Source: Sulfurimonas sp. (GTDB taxonomy: Bacteria; Campylobacterota; Campylobacteria; Campylobacterales; Sulfurimonadaceae). Taken from it: DNA of 64,000 nt. The translations under genes and the position numbers were made by a program. Numbering within the stretch: the first letter of the stretch is position 1; each line of letters begins with the position of its first letter. Below the pieces are notes generated by a model, which searched no databases, was not told the origin of the DNA, and saw only the letters and a program-made list of their open reading frames with translations. Where the stretch lies: positions 124,001 through 188,000 of the forward strand of contig NZ_JAQTOD010000001.1 of NCBI RefSeq assembly GCF_028713515.1. The letters are read 5' to 3'. Shown here piece after piece: positions 18,782 to 26,433 of this stretch.

Positions 18782-20038
18782 ATGTTAATGACTCTAGTTG
18801 GTATCTATACCCTATTTGTACTAATCACGATTTACACAAGTGTTATGCAGATAGGTTTTGTAAACAGAGCAAAAAGAGGTAACGCTGTTCTTTTGTCTCA
18901 AAATGATTTTCTTAAGGCCGGAAATTATAGTGTAGCAAAAGAGAAGATGAGCGTTGTCTCTGCTTTTGTTGACTACATAATATTTGTTTTGTGGTTGGGT
19001 GTTGGTATAAAATTTTTACAAAGTACTATTTTGTTCGAGAATGAAGCAGTTTTAAACATCGCTTTGGTTCTTGGATTTTTAATCATCGGTTCCATCATTT
19101 CACTCCCATTTTCTTACTATGAAAAATTTGTACTAGATGAAAAATTTGGTTTTAACAAATCAACTCTTGCTCAATGGATAAGAGATACTTTTGTCTCCTT
19201 TATCACAACTCTTATTTTTGGCTCTTTGGTTGTCTTTGGCGTTTATCTCATCATAATAAGCTCAGCTCTATGGTGGTTATGGAGCTTCATTTTTATTTTT
19301 GTAGTGATAGTTTTTATAAATATGCTCTATCCAACCTTTAGAGCTCTTTTTTTTGACAAACTGACTCCGCTTCAAAATGAGGAGTTAGATAAAGAGATAA
19401 AAAGCTTGATGGATAGAACTGGATTTGTAAGTTCTGGCGTTTTTATAAGCGATGCAAGCAAGAGAGATGCAAGACTTAATGCCTATTTTGGCGGAATCGG
19501 TAAATCTAAAAGAGTTGTTCTGTTTGATACTCTGATAGAAAAACTAACAACAAAAGAGCTTCTCGCGGTCTTAGGACATGAATTGGGTCACTTTGCTCAT
19601 GGGGATATCTATAAAAATATCGCTTTGATGGGCGCCATGCTGTTTGCTATGTTTGGTATATTTGGAAATCTTCCAGATTCACTTTATTTGGAGCTTGGAG
19701 TTGCAAAATCTCCAGCCGTTATGATGATTTTACTAATGCTTTTTATGCCAGTTTTAGGCTTTTTTATGATGCCAATCATGGGAATTGTTAGTAGAAGCAA
19801 TGAGTACGCAGCGGATAAAATGGGAAGTGAACTAGCTGGAATTGGCGGAGCAGTTGAGCTTGCAAACGCACTTAAAAAACTTGTAAATGAAAACAGAAGT
19901 TTCCCACTCTCGCATCCACTTTATATATTTTTTCACTACACACACCCTCCTGTTTTAGAGAGACTAAAAGAGCTTGGTATGGATATAAAAGAGATGGATA
20001 AAAATGCAATGGCTGAACAGTGTCAAGCGGATATTTAG
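18782..20038 (+). CDS. M48 family membrane zinc metalloprotease (Ste24-like)
   Basis: This 418-residue protein has several N-terminal membrane segments, the zinc motif HELGHFAHGD (about residues 262-271) and the third ligand in SRSNEYAADKMG (about 337-348). The length and topology match the CAAX/Ste24-type branch rather than short HtpX. It probably degrades or trims membrane proteins. The end overlaps prmC by 19 bases. Confidence 0.9.
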   Translation: MLMTLVGIYTLFVLITIYTSVMQIGFVNRAKRGNAVLLSQNDFLKAGNYSVAKEKMSVVSAFVDYIIFVLWLGVGIKFLQSTILFENEAVLNIALVLGFLIIGSIISLPFSYYEKFVLDEKFGFNKSTLAQWIRDTFVSFITTLIFGSLVVFGVYLIIISSALWWLWSFIFIFVVIVFINMLYPTFRALFFDKLTPLQNEELDKEIKSLMDRTGFVSSGVFISDASKRDARLNAYFGGIGKSKRVVLFDTLIEKLTTKELLAVLGHELGHFAHGDIYKNIALMGAMLFAMFGIFGNLPDSLYLELGVAKSPAVMMILLMLFMPVLGFFMMPIMGIVSRSNEYAADKMGSELAGIGGAVELANALKKLVNENRSFPLSHPLYIFFHYTHPPVLERLKELGMDIKEMDKNAMAEQCQADI

Positions 20039-20850
20039 TTAAAGATGTTTTAAAAGAGATAACTACAGCGCTTGAGCCTTTTATAGAGAGAGCTTCCAGG
20101 GAGGCTCAACTGCTTCTTATGTATCATTTGAGTGTAGATGAACTTTGGCTTTTGACAAATCAAAACAGTAGTGTAGAAAATATTGAAAAGCTTTTTGAGT
20201 GGGTTAAAAGACGCACTAAAAATGAGCCTTTGGAGTATATAACCAAGAGGGTTAGTTTTTATAGCGAAGAGTTTTATATAGCTAAAGGCGCACTCATTCC
20301 ACGCCCAGAAACAGAGCTTTTAATAGATGAAGTTCTAAAAAATGCACCAAATAGAGATTCTGAGATAAGATTTGTAGAGGTTGGTGTTGGAAGTGGAATT
20401 ATATCCATAATGCTCGCAAAGTTTTTTCCACGAGCCAAAATTATAGCAGTTGATATTTCACAAGATGCACTAAATATTGCCAAAATAAACATAGAGAAAT
20501 TTGGTTTTGAGAATAGAATAGAGCTTAGGTTAGGTTCTCTTTTGGAGCCGATACATGAGCATATAGACTATTTGATTTCAAACCCGCCCTACATTGCAGA
20601 TGATGAAAAACTAGAGTCAAATCTCTCTTATGAGCCACAAAATGCACTCTTTGGTGGGGAGATTGGTGATGAAATTATAAAGAAACTTCTTGATGAACTC
20701 TTAAGCAGAAATATTAACCTCTTTACATGTGAGATGGGTTATGACCAAAAAGATAAAATACAGAATTATTTAAGCGATAAGACACTGAAAAATTTAGATT
20801 TTTATAAAGATTTCAGTGGTTTTGATAGAGGCTTTACACTGAGGTTATAA
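20020..20850 (+). CDS. prmC: Release factor N5-glutamine methyltransferase
   Basis: This 276-residue protein methylates the GGQ glutamine of release factors RF1 and RF2. It has an N-terminal helical domain and a SAM domain with RFVEVGVGSGIISIML (motif I) and the catalytic SNPPYIADDE (NPPY, about residues 190-193). GTG 20020 lies within the preceding gene and is the only start that keeps the complete helical domain. It is followed two bases later by the next gene. Confidence 0.93.
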   Translation: MSSGYLVKDVLKEITTALEPFIERASREAQLLLMYHLSVDELWLLTNQNSSVENIEKLFEWVKRRTKNEPLEYITKRVSFYSEEFYIAKGALIPRPETELLIDEVLKNAPNRDSEIRFVEVGVGSGIISIMLAKFFPRAKIIAVDISQDALNIAKINIEKFGFENRIELRLGSLLEPIHEHIDYLISNPPYIADDEKLESNLSYEPQNALFGGEIGDEIIKKLLDELLSRNINLFTCEMGYDQKDKIQNYLSDKTLKNLDFYKDFSGFDRGFTLRL

Positions 20851-20852
20851 TT

Positions 20853-21332
20853 TTGAAAAGACGAATTTATTTAGATTTTGGTTATTTGATTGTTCTGGCG
20901 ACTTCGTTGGGAGCCGTTATAGTTTTAGGCGCATTTGTGGCTCCTGTTATTTTTCATGCTGACAGAATTGTTATTGGAATGACCATAGACAACTACAATG
21001 CAGGAATTATTATGGGGGAGATTTTTCACCGTTTTAGTTACTGGATCTATCTACTAGCAGCTTATGTCGTTGTTTATGAGCTTATGGCATATAAAAGTGG
21101 ACAACGAGATAGTATAGTTTTTGGAAGTTCCGTAACTGTAGTTTTTTCATCTCTTATGTTTAGTGCTGTTTATGCTCCAAGAATTCTATCTATGCAAGCG
21201 CTCGGCGTGGAAGCTACACAAAGTGATACTTTTGCAAATATTCACATAGCAAGTGAACTTGATTTTAAGATTTTAGCTATTGCCATTCTTGTGCTTTTTA
21301 TCAAAAGATTAATGCTTCTTAGGATAAAATAG
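20853..21332 (+). CDS. DUF4149-like integral membrane protein
   Basis: This 159-residue protein has four hydrophobic segments and the pattern LGAVIVLGAFVAPVIF ... GEIFHRFSYWIYL, which resembles the DUF4149 family of unknown function. It starts with TTG 20853, two bases after prmC. The conserved F-APVIF and F-R segments are all present and the length is normal. Confidence 0.7.
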   Translation: MKRRIYLDFGYLIVLATSLGAVIVLGAFVAPVIFHADRIVIGMTIDNYNAGIIMGEIFHRFSYWIYLLAAYVVVYELMAYKSGQRDSIVFGSSVTVVFSSLMFSAVYAPRILSMQALGVEATQSDTFANIHIASELDFKILAIAILVLFIKRLMLLRIK

Positions 21333-21353
21333 CTCAAAAACAAGGCTTTACCA

Positions 21354-22451
21354 ATGCCAATAAAACCTATCTCCCTCCTGTTTGTCACACTATTTTTACT
21401 GTCTTTAAATCTCCTTGGGAGTAGTTTTACAAAAACTGCAACAGTTGCTCCGACGCTTCTTCAAGAAGGCTCGCAAAAAGAGTGGTGCCCAGTATGTGGT
21501 ATGAAAATAGAGGATTTTTATAAAACTTCTCACACTTCAGTAACGCATAATCATAAAAATAGACAATACTGCTCAATGAGATGCTTGGTTGTTGATATGA
21601 AAGAACAAGATATAAAAATAGATGACATAAAAGTTGTAGATGCCTCAACGCAAAAGCTCATAGATGCAAAAAAAGCTTTTTATGTTGTTGGTTCAGATGT
21701 AGCTGGAACTATGTCAAAAGTTAGCAAATTAGCTTTTGCAAGTAGAGAAGTAGCAGAAGATTTCAACATGGAGCACGGTGGAAAAATTGTTGATTTCAAT
21801 ACTGCGATTGATATAGCAAAAGAGTCATTAACATCCGATGTGGAGATGTTGGAGAGCAAAAAAAGCATACAAATTTATCCGATGGGTGAGAAAATATTTA
21901 ACAAAAACTGCAAAAAAGAGATAGAGATAGATAAATATTTTCAAATAAATGAACTAAAATCAGCCATAAAAGATAAAAAACTGTGTGGTGAGCTAAAAGA
22001 GAGTGAACTTCAACCACTCTCTTTATATCTTTGGGAAGTAAAAAGATTTGCCAATTTGAAGAGTGTTGATGGGGTGATTAAAGTTACTAAAGATGAGAAA
22101 TGCCCAATCTGTGGGATGTTTGTATATAAATATCCAAAATGGGTAGCGCAGATATTTTACAAAGATAAACGCATATCTTTTGATGGCGTAAAAGATATGA
22201 TGAAGTACTATTTTTCGCACAAGAATGGTGTAATAAAAATTTTAGTAACGGACTACTACTCTCAAAAAACTCTAGATGTCAGAAAAGCTTATTTTGTCGT
22301 TGGTAGTGATATTTATGGACCGATGGGCGATGAGCTGATACCTTTTGATTCTAGAAATAGCGCAAAGAGTTTTAGCGTGGATCATAAAGGGTTTAAGATT
22401 TTAGGTTTTAGTGAGATAAAAAACGCTGAGGTTTTAAAGCTTGATAAATAA
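21354..22451 (+). CDS. Tandem NosL-domain protein with a haem-less cytochrome-like linker
   Basis: This 365-residue exported protein has a hydrophobic N-terminus (residues 5-22). Domain 1 (about 40-155) has WCPVCGMKIEDF and YCSMRC, and domain 2 (about 243-360) has CPICGMFVYKYP and SFDGVKDMMKYY. Both are NosL-like and end with a shared YFVVGSD/YVVGSD segment. NosL binds Cu(I) and helps mature nitrous oxide reductase. Between them (about 175-228), GEKIFNKNC ... LCGELKESELQPLSLYLWE reads like a class I cytochrome c whose CxxCH has become CKKE. No nosZ is in the window. It overlaps the next gene. Confidence 0.8.
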   Translation: MPIKPISLLFVTLFLLSLNLLGSSFTKTATVAPTLLQEGSQKEWCPVCGMKIEDFYKTSHTSVTHNHKNRQYCSMRCLVVDMKEQDIKIDDIKVVDASTQKLIDAKKAFYVVGSDVAGTMSKVSKLAFASREVAEDFNMEHGGKIVDFNTAIDIAKESLTSDVEMLESKKSIQIYPMGEKIFNKNCKKEIEIDKYFQINELKSAIKDKKLCGELKESELQPLSLYLWEVKRFANLKSVDGVIKVTKDEKCPICGMFVYKYPKWVAQIFYKDKRISFDGVKDMMKYYFSHKNGVIKILVTDYYSQKTLDVRKAYFVVGSDIYGPMGDELIPFDSRNSAKSFSVDHKGFKILGFSEIKNAEVLKLDK

Positions 22452-22734
22452 AAAAAGCCGTTTTGTAATCTACTCTTTTTTAGGGTTAGTTGTTTTTTTA
22501 TTTGTTGAAGTTGCCTATATTTACGGCACAAAAAGTATGAGCAGAGAAGGACTAAGCTCTAAAAGAGAGTTCGTTGGAGTCATTCAACTGCCTGATTTGG
22601 CTATATCAACAGAAGCTTTTTTTATAAGACACAGAGCTCTAAGTGATTTTTTCTCGGCATATAGAGATGATGGAACTTTGAGGGAGTATTTTGCATCAAC
22701 CTTTGTTTTTTCTAGGGATAAAAATGAGAAGTAG
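22441..22734 (+). CDS. Single-pass envelope protein in NosL-ABC operon, unknown
   Basis: This 97-residue protein starts with TTG inside the end of the NosL-like gene and overlaps the permease start by 11 bases. It has one membrane segment (about residues 8-29) followed by a soluble, probably periplasmic part (FVGVIQLPDLAISTEAFFIRHR). I recognise no family. Its fixed position between the NosL-like protein and the permease suggests a component of the same machine. Confidence 0.65.
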   Translation: MINKKSRFVIYSFLGLVVFLFVEVAYIYGTKSMSREGLSSKREFVGVIQLPDLAISTEAFFIRHRALSDFFSAYRDDGTLREYFASTFVFSRDKNEK

Positions 22735-23899
22735 GGTGAATTTTTACATCGTAGAGTACGCCATAAACTCTCTTATTCGTCAAAAATATAAAACTTTTTT
22801 TGTCGTATTAGTTTTGAGCACCTTGGTTTTTTTGCTCGCTTCACTTTTTTTTATAACAAACTCTATAAAATATGAACTAAGCGCAACTGTTAATTCTCTT
22901 CCTGAAATAATTGTTCAAAAAACCAAAGCAGGGCGGCATTATGATATTGATGTTAGCGCTGTTGATGAGATTTTGGACATCGCAGGGGTTGAGAGCGTAT
23001 CCGCTAGAGTTTGGGGTTATTACTATTTTGAAAATGCTGGCGTAAATTTTACTTTAGTTGGAATTGATGAGTATGAGGAGCAATATAAAAACAGTTTTAA
23101 AAGTGCTGTGCAAAAACTGAACTTCAAAACATCTTCCATGCTGGTTGGTATTGGTGTTAAAAAGATTATGAGAAACAACTACTACAAAGAGTATTTTAAC
23201 TTTATAAAACCAGATGGAAAACTGAAAAAAATGAATATTGGCGGTGAATTTAGCGCTGATACGGAGCTGGAATCAAACGATGTGATGCTTATGAGTAAAG
23301 ATGATGCAAGAGAGATTTTTGATATTGATGAGTCAAAAGCTACAGATATTGTTGTTAGAGTTGCAAATGTGAACGAAATAGCAACTGTGGCATCTAAGAT
23401 AAAACGACTTCATCCAGATAGCAGAGTGATAACAAAAGATAATCTAAAGATAAGCTATCAAAATATTTTTGATTATAAAAGCGGCGTTTTTCTATCGTTT
23501 TTTACTATCTCACTTTTTACATTTTTTATCATTATTTATGACAAGATAAGCGGACTTAGCAGTGAGCAAAAGAGAGAGATAGGGATATTAAAGGCTATTG
23601 GCTGGAGGGTTGATGATGTGCTAAGGGAGAAGTTTTATGAGGGCTTGATAATCTCTCTTTTCTCATATATAGTGGGCATAATTTTGGCATTCGCGTTCGT
23701 TTACATCTTTAATGCGCCTCTTATGCAGAGTATCTTTTTGGGATACTCGAAATTAAAAACTACATTTGAACTTCCTTTTGTGTTTGATATCCAAACGCTT
23801 GCACTTATATTTTTTCTAAGTGTGCCAATTTATATAGCTGCAACCATAATACCATCATGGAGAAGTGCAACTATAGAAGCAGATGAGGTAATGAGATAG
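22724..23899 (+). CDS. FtsX/MacB-like ABC transporter permease
   Basis: I chose ATG 22724 (MRSRVNFYIVEYAIN, AGGG upstream) over TTG 22691; the product is 391 residues. It has one N-terminal membrane helix, a large periplasmic domain (about residues 45-250) and three C-terminal helices with EQKREIGILKAIGWRVDDV. That segment is the coupling signature of the FtsX/LolC/MacB permease family. These transporters move lipoproteins, peptides or act as mechanotransmitters rather than pumping small solutes. One base of overlap joins it to its ATPase. Confidence 0.88.
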   Translation: MRSRVNFYIVEYAINSLIRQKYKTFFVVLVLSTLVFLLASLFFITNSIKYELSATVNSLPEIIVQKTKAGRHYDIDVSAVDEILDIAGVESVSARVWGYYYFENAGVNFTLVGIDEYEEQYKNSFKSAVQKLNFKTSSMLVGIGVKKIMRNNYYKEYFNFIKPDGKLKKMNIGGEFSADTELESNDVMLMSKDDAREIFDIDESKATDIVVRVANVNEIATVASKIKRLHPDSRVITKDNLKISYQNIFDYKSGVFLSFFTISLFTFFIIIYDKISGLSSEQKREIGILKAIGWRVDDVLREKFYEGLIISLFSYIVGIILAFAFVYIFNAPLMQSIFLGYSKLKTTFELPFVFDIQTLALIFFLSVPIYIAATIIPSWRSATIEADEVMR

Positions 23900-24567
23900 T
23901 GATAGAGTTAAAAGATATTACAAAAGAGTACAGCTCAAATGGTGCCCATATAGTTAGAGCTCTTAAGGGTATAAACCTATCTGTAAAAGAAGGTGAGTTG
24001 GTTGTTTTAAGGGGTGCTAGCGGAAGCGGGAAGAGCACCATTTTATCACTTATCGCGGCTTTGAGCAAACCAACTACTGGAGAGGTTGTTGTTGATGGTG
24101 AGAGAGTCTCTAAACTTCAAGATAATTTCGCGTCAGAATACAGAAGAGAAACTATAGGATTTGTATTTCAAAGATATAATCTTATTCCAACACTTAGTGT
24201 AAAAGAGAATATTATCTTGCCACTTATCCCGATAAATCTAGATGCAAAAGAGCTAGAAGATAGACTCTTTAGAGTTCTGAAAATGTTTCATATTGAGCAT
24301 AAAAAAGAACAACTTGTAAAAAATTTATCTGGCGGAGAGCAGCAAAGAGTGGCAATCGCAAGAGCAAATATAAATAACCCTAAGATAATATTAGCTGATG
24401 AGCCAACAGCAAATCTGGACGAGAAGCTATCGCTGCACTTTATAGAGATGTTAAGAGAGCTAAAATTGCAAGGAAAAACCATAATTATCGCCACACATGA
24501 CCCGCTATTTTTTAACCTTGATTTTGTAGATAGAGTGTTTGAGATACATCAAGGAGAGATAATCTAA
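23899..24567 (+). CDS. LolD/MacB-like ABC transporter ATP-binding protein
   Basis: This 222-residue ATPase has Walker A GASGSGKSTIL (about residues 39-49), Q-loop VFQRYNLIPT, signature LSGGEQQRVAIARA, Walker B IILADEPTANLD and the switch His in ATHDP. The Q-loop and signature sequences are those of the LolD/MacB/FtsE group, consistent with the FtsX-like permease before it. The GTG start shares a base with the permease stop, and its own stop overlaps the next gene (TAATG). Confidence 0.95.
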   Translation: MIELKDITKEYSSNGAHIVRALKGINLSVKEGELVVLRGASGSGKSTILSLIAALSKPTTGEVVVDGERVSKLQDNFASEYRRETIGFVFQRYNLIPTLSVKENIILPLIPINLDAKELEDRLFRVLKMFHIEHKKEQLVKNLSGGEQQRVAIARANINNPKIILADEPTANLDEKLSLHFIEMLRELKLQGKTIIIATHDPLFFNLDFVDRVFEIHQGEII

Positions 24568-25514
24568 TGCTTTTGATGCCAGAAGTGCTTACTATGATTA
24601 TTCTAAATCTTATATTCGCGCTTTTTGGCTTGGTCGCCTTTGTGTTTAGCCTTAGAATTTATCTAAACTGGAATATAAATGCAACCACGCAGCTCCAATA
24701 CCAACTCGAAAAACAGAGTTTTTTAGCCTCCACAATTATAAAATTTATCTTTAGTATAAAAATCCCACTTTTTCTGTTTTTTATCTTTACGCTTGATAAA
24801 ATCTCAAATGTAATCATGGGTGCCATGTGTGCAGCAGGAGTTGTGGATGCCACAAAATATGGAACTTATCTGATAATACTAAAGATTTTAAATCTATACT
24901 TTTTTGCTTTTTGGCTGAAAATAAACAAAGAGGATTTAAGAGAGAAAAACCAACCATACACGAAACAGAAGTTCCTTCTTTTTTGCATACTTTTTCTGTT
25001 TTTAATTGCTGAAATAGTTTTGGAAACACTTATGTTTAGCGGAATAAAAGTTGACAAGATTGTGAGCTGTTGCGGAAGCATATATTCAAGCACGGCAAAC
25101 TCTGCAATTTCATCTATTTTTTTATTAGATAAATCAGCTCTGTTGGCTATTTTTTATGGCAATTATCTACTGATGCCAATTCTATATTTTTTTAAAAACA
25201 GGTATATGTTTGCTGTTGTAAATCTCGTTTTTATAGCGACATCTCTAATCTCTTTGATACTATTTTTTGGTACATATATCTACGAACTCCCATCTCATCA
25301 CTGTCCATTTTGTTTTTTACAGAGTGATTACTATTTTGTTGGTTACCCAATATACTCACTTTTATTTGTCGGCACATTTTACGGTTTGAGCGTTGGCTTC
25401 ACTAAACAACTAGCAAAAAACTACAAGATGTCACTTCTATTTAACTCTCTTTATGTTATATTGGTGTCGCTCTTTGCCATCATTTATTATTTTACAAATG
25501 GCGTTTTATTATAA
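24567..25514 (+). CDS. Polytopic membrane protein with paired-cysteine motifs, unknown
   Basis: This 315-residue protein has about eight membrane segments. Two cysteine clusters stand out: KIVSCCGSIYSS (about residues 163-174) and PSHHCPFCFLQSDYY (about 241-255). The second is a CxxC preceded by His-His, a type of site that could bind a metal or form a redox disulfide. It is the last gene of the NosL-ABC operon. I do not recognise a named family; metal or thiol handling is inference from the cysteines and the context. Confidence 0.7.
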   Translation: MLLMPEVLTMIILNLIFALFGLVAFVFSLRIYLNWNINATTQLQYQLEKQSFLASTIIKFIFSIKIPLFLFFIFTLDKISNVIMGAMCAAGVVDATKYGTYLIILKILNLYFFAFWLKINKEDLREKNQPYTKQKFLLFCILFLFLIAEIVLETLMFSGIKVDKIVSCCGSIYSSTANSAISSIFLLDKSALLAIFYGNYLLMPILYFFKNRYMFAVVNLVFIATSLISLILFFGTYIYELPSHHCPFCFLQSDYYFVGYPIYSLLFVGTFYGLSVGFTKQLAKNYKMSLLFNSLYVILVSLFAIIYYFTNGVLL

Positions 25515-25655
25515 AGAGAAAAAGAGTGTTTAAAATTAAATTATTGTGCATTGCTCTATTTTAGGGTCTTTTGAGTATAGTGCATATAAATTTAAAAAGT
25601 CTATGAAAAATGACAATCGTGTTTTAATATATAACAAAATCATAAGAAGTGTAAA

Positions 25656-26285
25656 ATGAAAATACAGCTTAAAAATATAGTGCTTTTCCAAAATGTAGAT
25701 GAGGATATCATAAAAAAGATTGAGAGTTTTACACAAGAGCATAAAATTTCAAAAGATCATATTGTTTTTTATGAGGGCGATGAATCAAAATATCTATATC
25801 TCTTAGTAAGTGGGGTAATAAAACTCTACAAAACATCTTCCAACCATAAAGAGGTAGTGCTTAAATATTTTCATGAGAATGAGCTTATCGGTGAAGTTGC
25901 AAACTTTGAAGGCATACCATATCCAGCTACAGCGAAGGCATACAGCGATGTAGAGATTATGAAAATAGATTTTGAAAAGTTGAAAGAGATTATATTTTTA
26001 AATCCAAACTTAGCATTTAATATCCAAACTTCCCTTATTAAAAAGATTAAAAATCTTGAAAACATTATATCAACTAACTTGGTTTTAGACTCAAGAGAGA
26101 GGGTGGCAAAATATATATATGATCACTCAAAAGATTTTTTTGAAACAAAAAATATTGAGATCGCAGAAATTTTAGGGGTATCACCTGAGACACTTTCTAG
26201 AATTTTGAAGTTTTTTAAAGATGAAGATATTATAGATACAAAAAAGAAGTTTATAGATAGAGACGCACTAGTAGAATTTTTTTAA
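25656..26285 (+). CDS. Crp/Fnr family transcriptional regulator
   Basis: This 209-residue protein has an N-terminal cyclic-nucleotide-binding-like barrel (about residues 10-120, GDESKYLYLLVSGVIKLYKTS) and a C-terminal helix-turn-helix (IAEILGVSPETLSRILKFF, about 167-185). There is no N-terminal Fnr cysteine set, so no oxygen-sensing 4Fe-4S cluster of the classic type. Such proteins often respond to NO, redox or a small ligand in this phylum. It has its own gap of 141 bases and may control the operon before it. Confidence 0.9.
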   Translation: MKIQLKNIVLFQNVDEDIIKKIESFTQEHKISKDHIVFYEGDESKYLYLLVSGVIKLYKTSSNHKEVVLKYFHENELIGEVANFEGIPYPATAKAYSDVEIMKIDFEKLKEIIFLNPNLAFNIQTSLIKKIKNLENIISTNLVLDSRERVAKYIYDHSKDFFETKNIEIAEILGVSPETLSRILKFFKDEDIIDTKKKFIDRDALVEFF

Positions 26286-26332
26286 TAATCACTTTTAAAT
26301 AGCATATAAACCACTCTTAAACAACTCTTAGA

Positions 26333-26338
26333 TATAAT
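26333..26338 (+). promoter_or_regulatory. -10 element of the ABC-F operon
   Basis: TATAAT lies 60 bases upstream of the ABC-F ATG, leaving a leader of about 50 bases that contains a strong ribosome site not used by the main gene. Confidence 0.5.
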
Positions 26339-26364
26339 CGCGAAAAAATAACAGGGAGGCATTT

Positions 26365-26433
26365 TTGCTCTTCCTAAGTGAAAGAAAACATCATGGTAAC
26401 TGTACAAAATCTAGTCATGCGTTATGGAAATAG
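26365..26433 (+). CDS. Possible 22-residue leader peptide upstream of and overlapping the ABC-F gene
   Basis: The strongest ribosome site in the leader, AGGGAGG (26353-26359), is about 6 bases before TTG 26365. This opens a 22-codon frame (LLFLSERKHHGNCTKSSH and on) that ends TAG at 26431-26433, 38 bases inside the ABC-F gene. The ABC-F ATG itself has only a weak site. A regulatory leader is plausible because some ABC-F genes are controlled by translated leaders, but chance cannot be excluded. Confidence 0.3.
   Translation: MLFLSERKHHGNCTKSSHALWK

Noticed and set aside
21354-25514. Part of a classical nos (nitrous oxide reductase) operon
   Set aside because: No nosZ, nosD or NosY-type permease is present; the permease is FtsX-like and the ATPase LolD-like, and the NosL protein is a tandem form.
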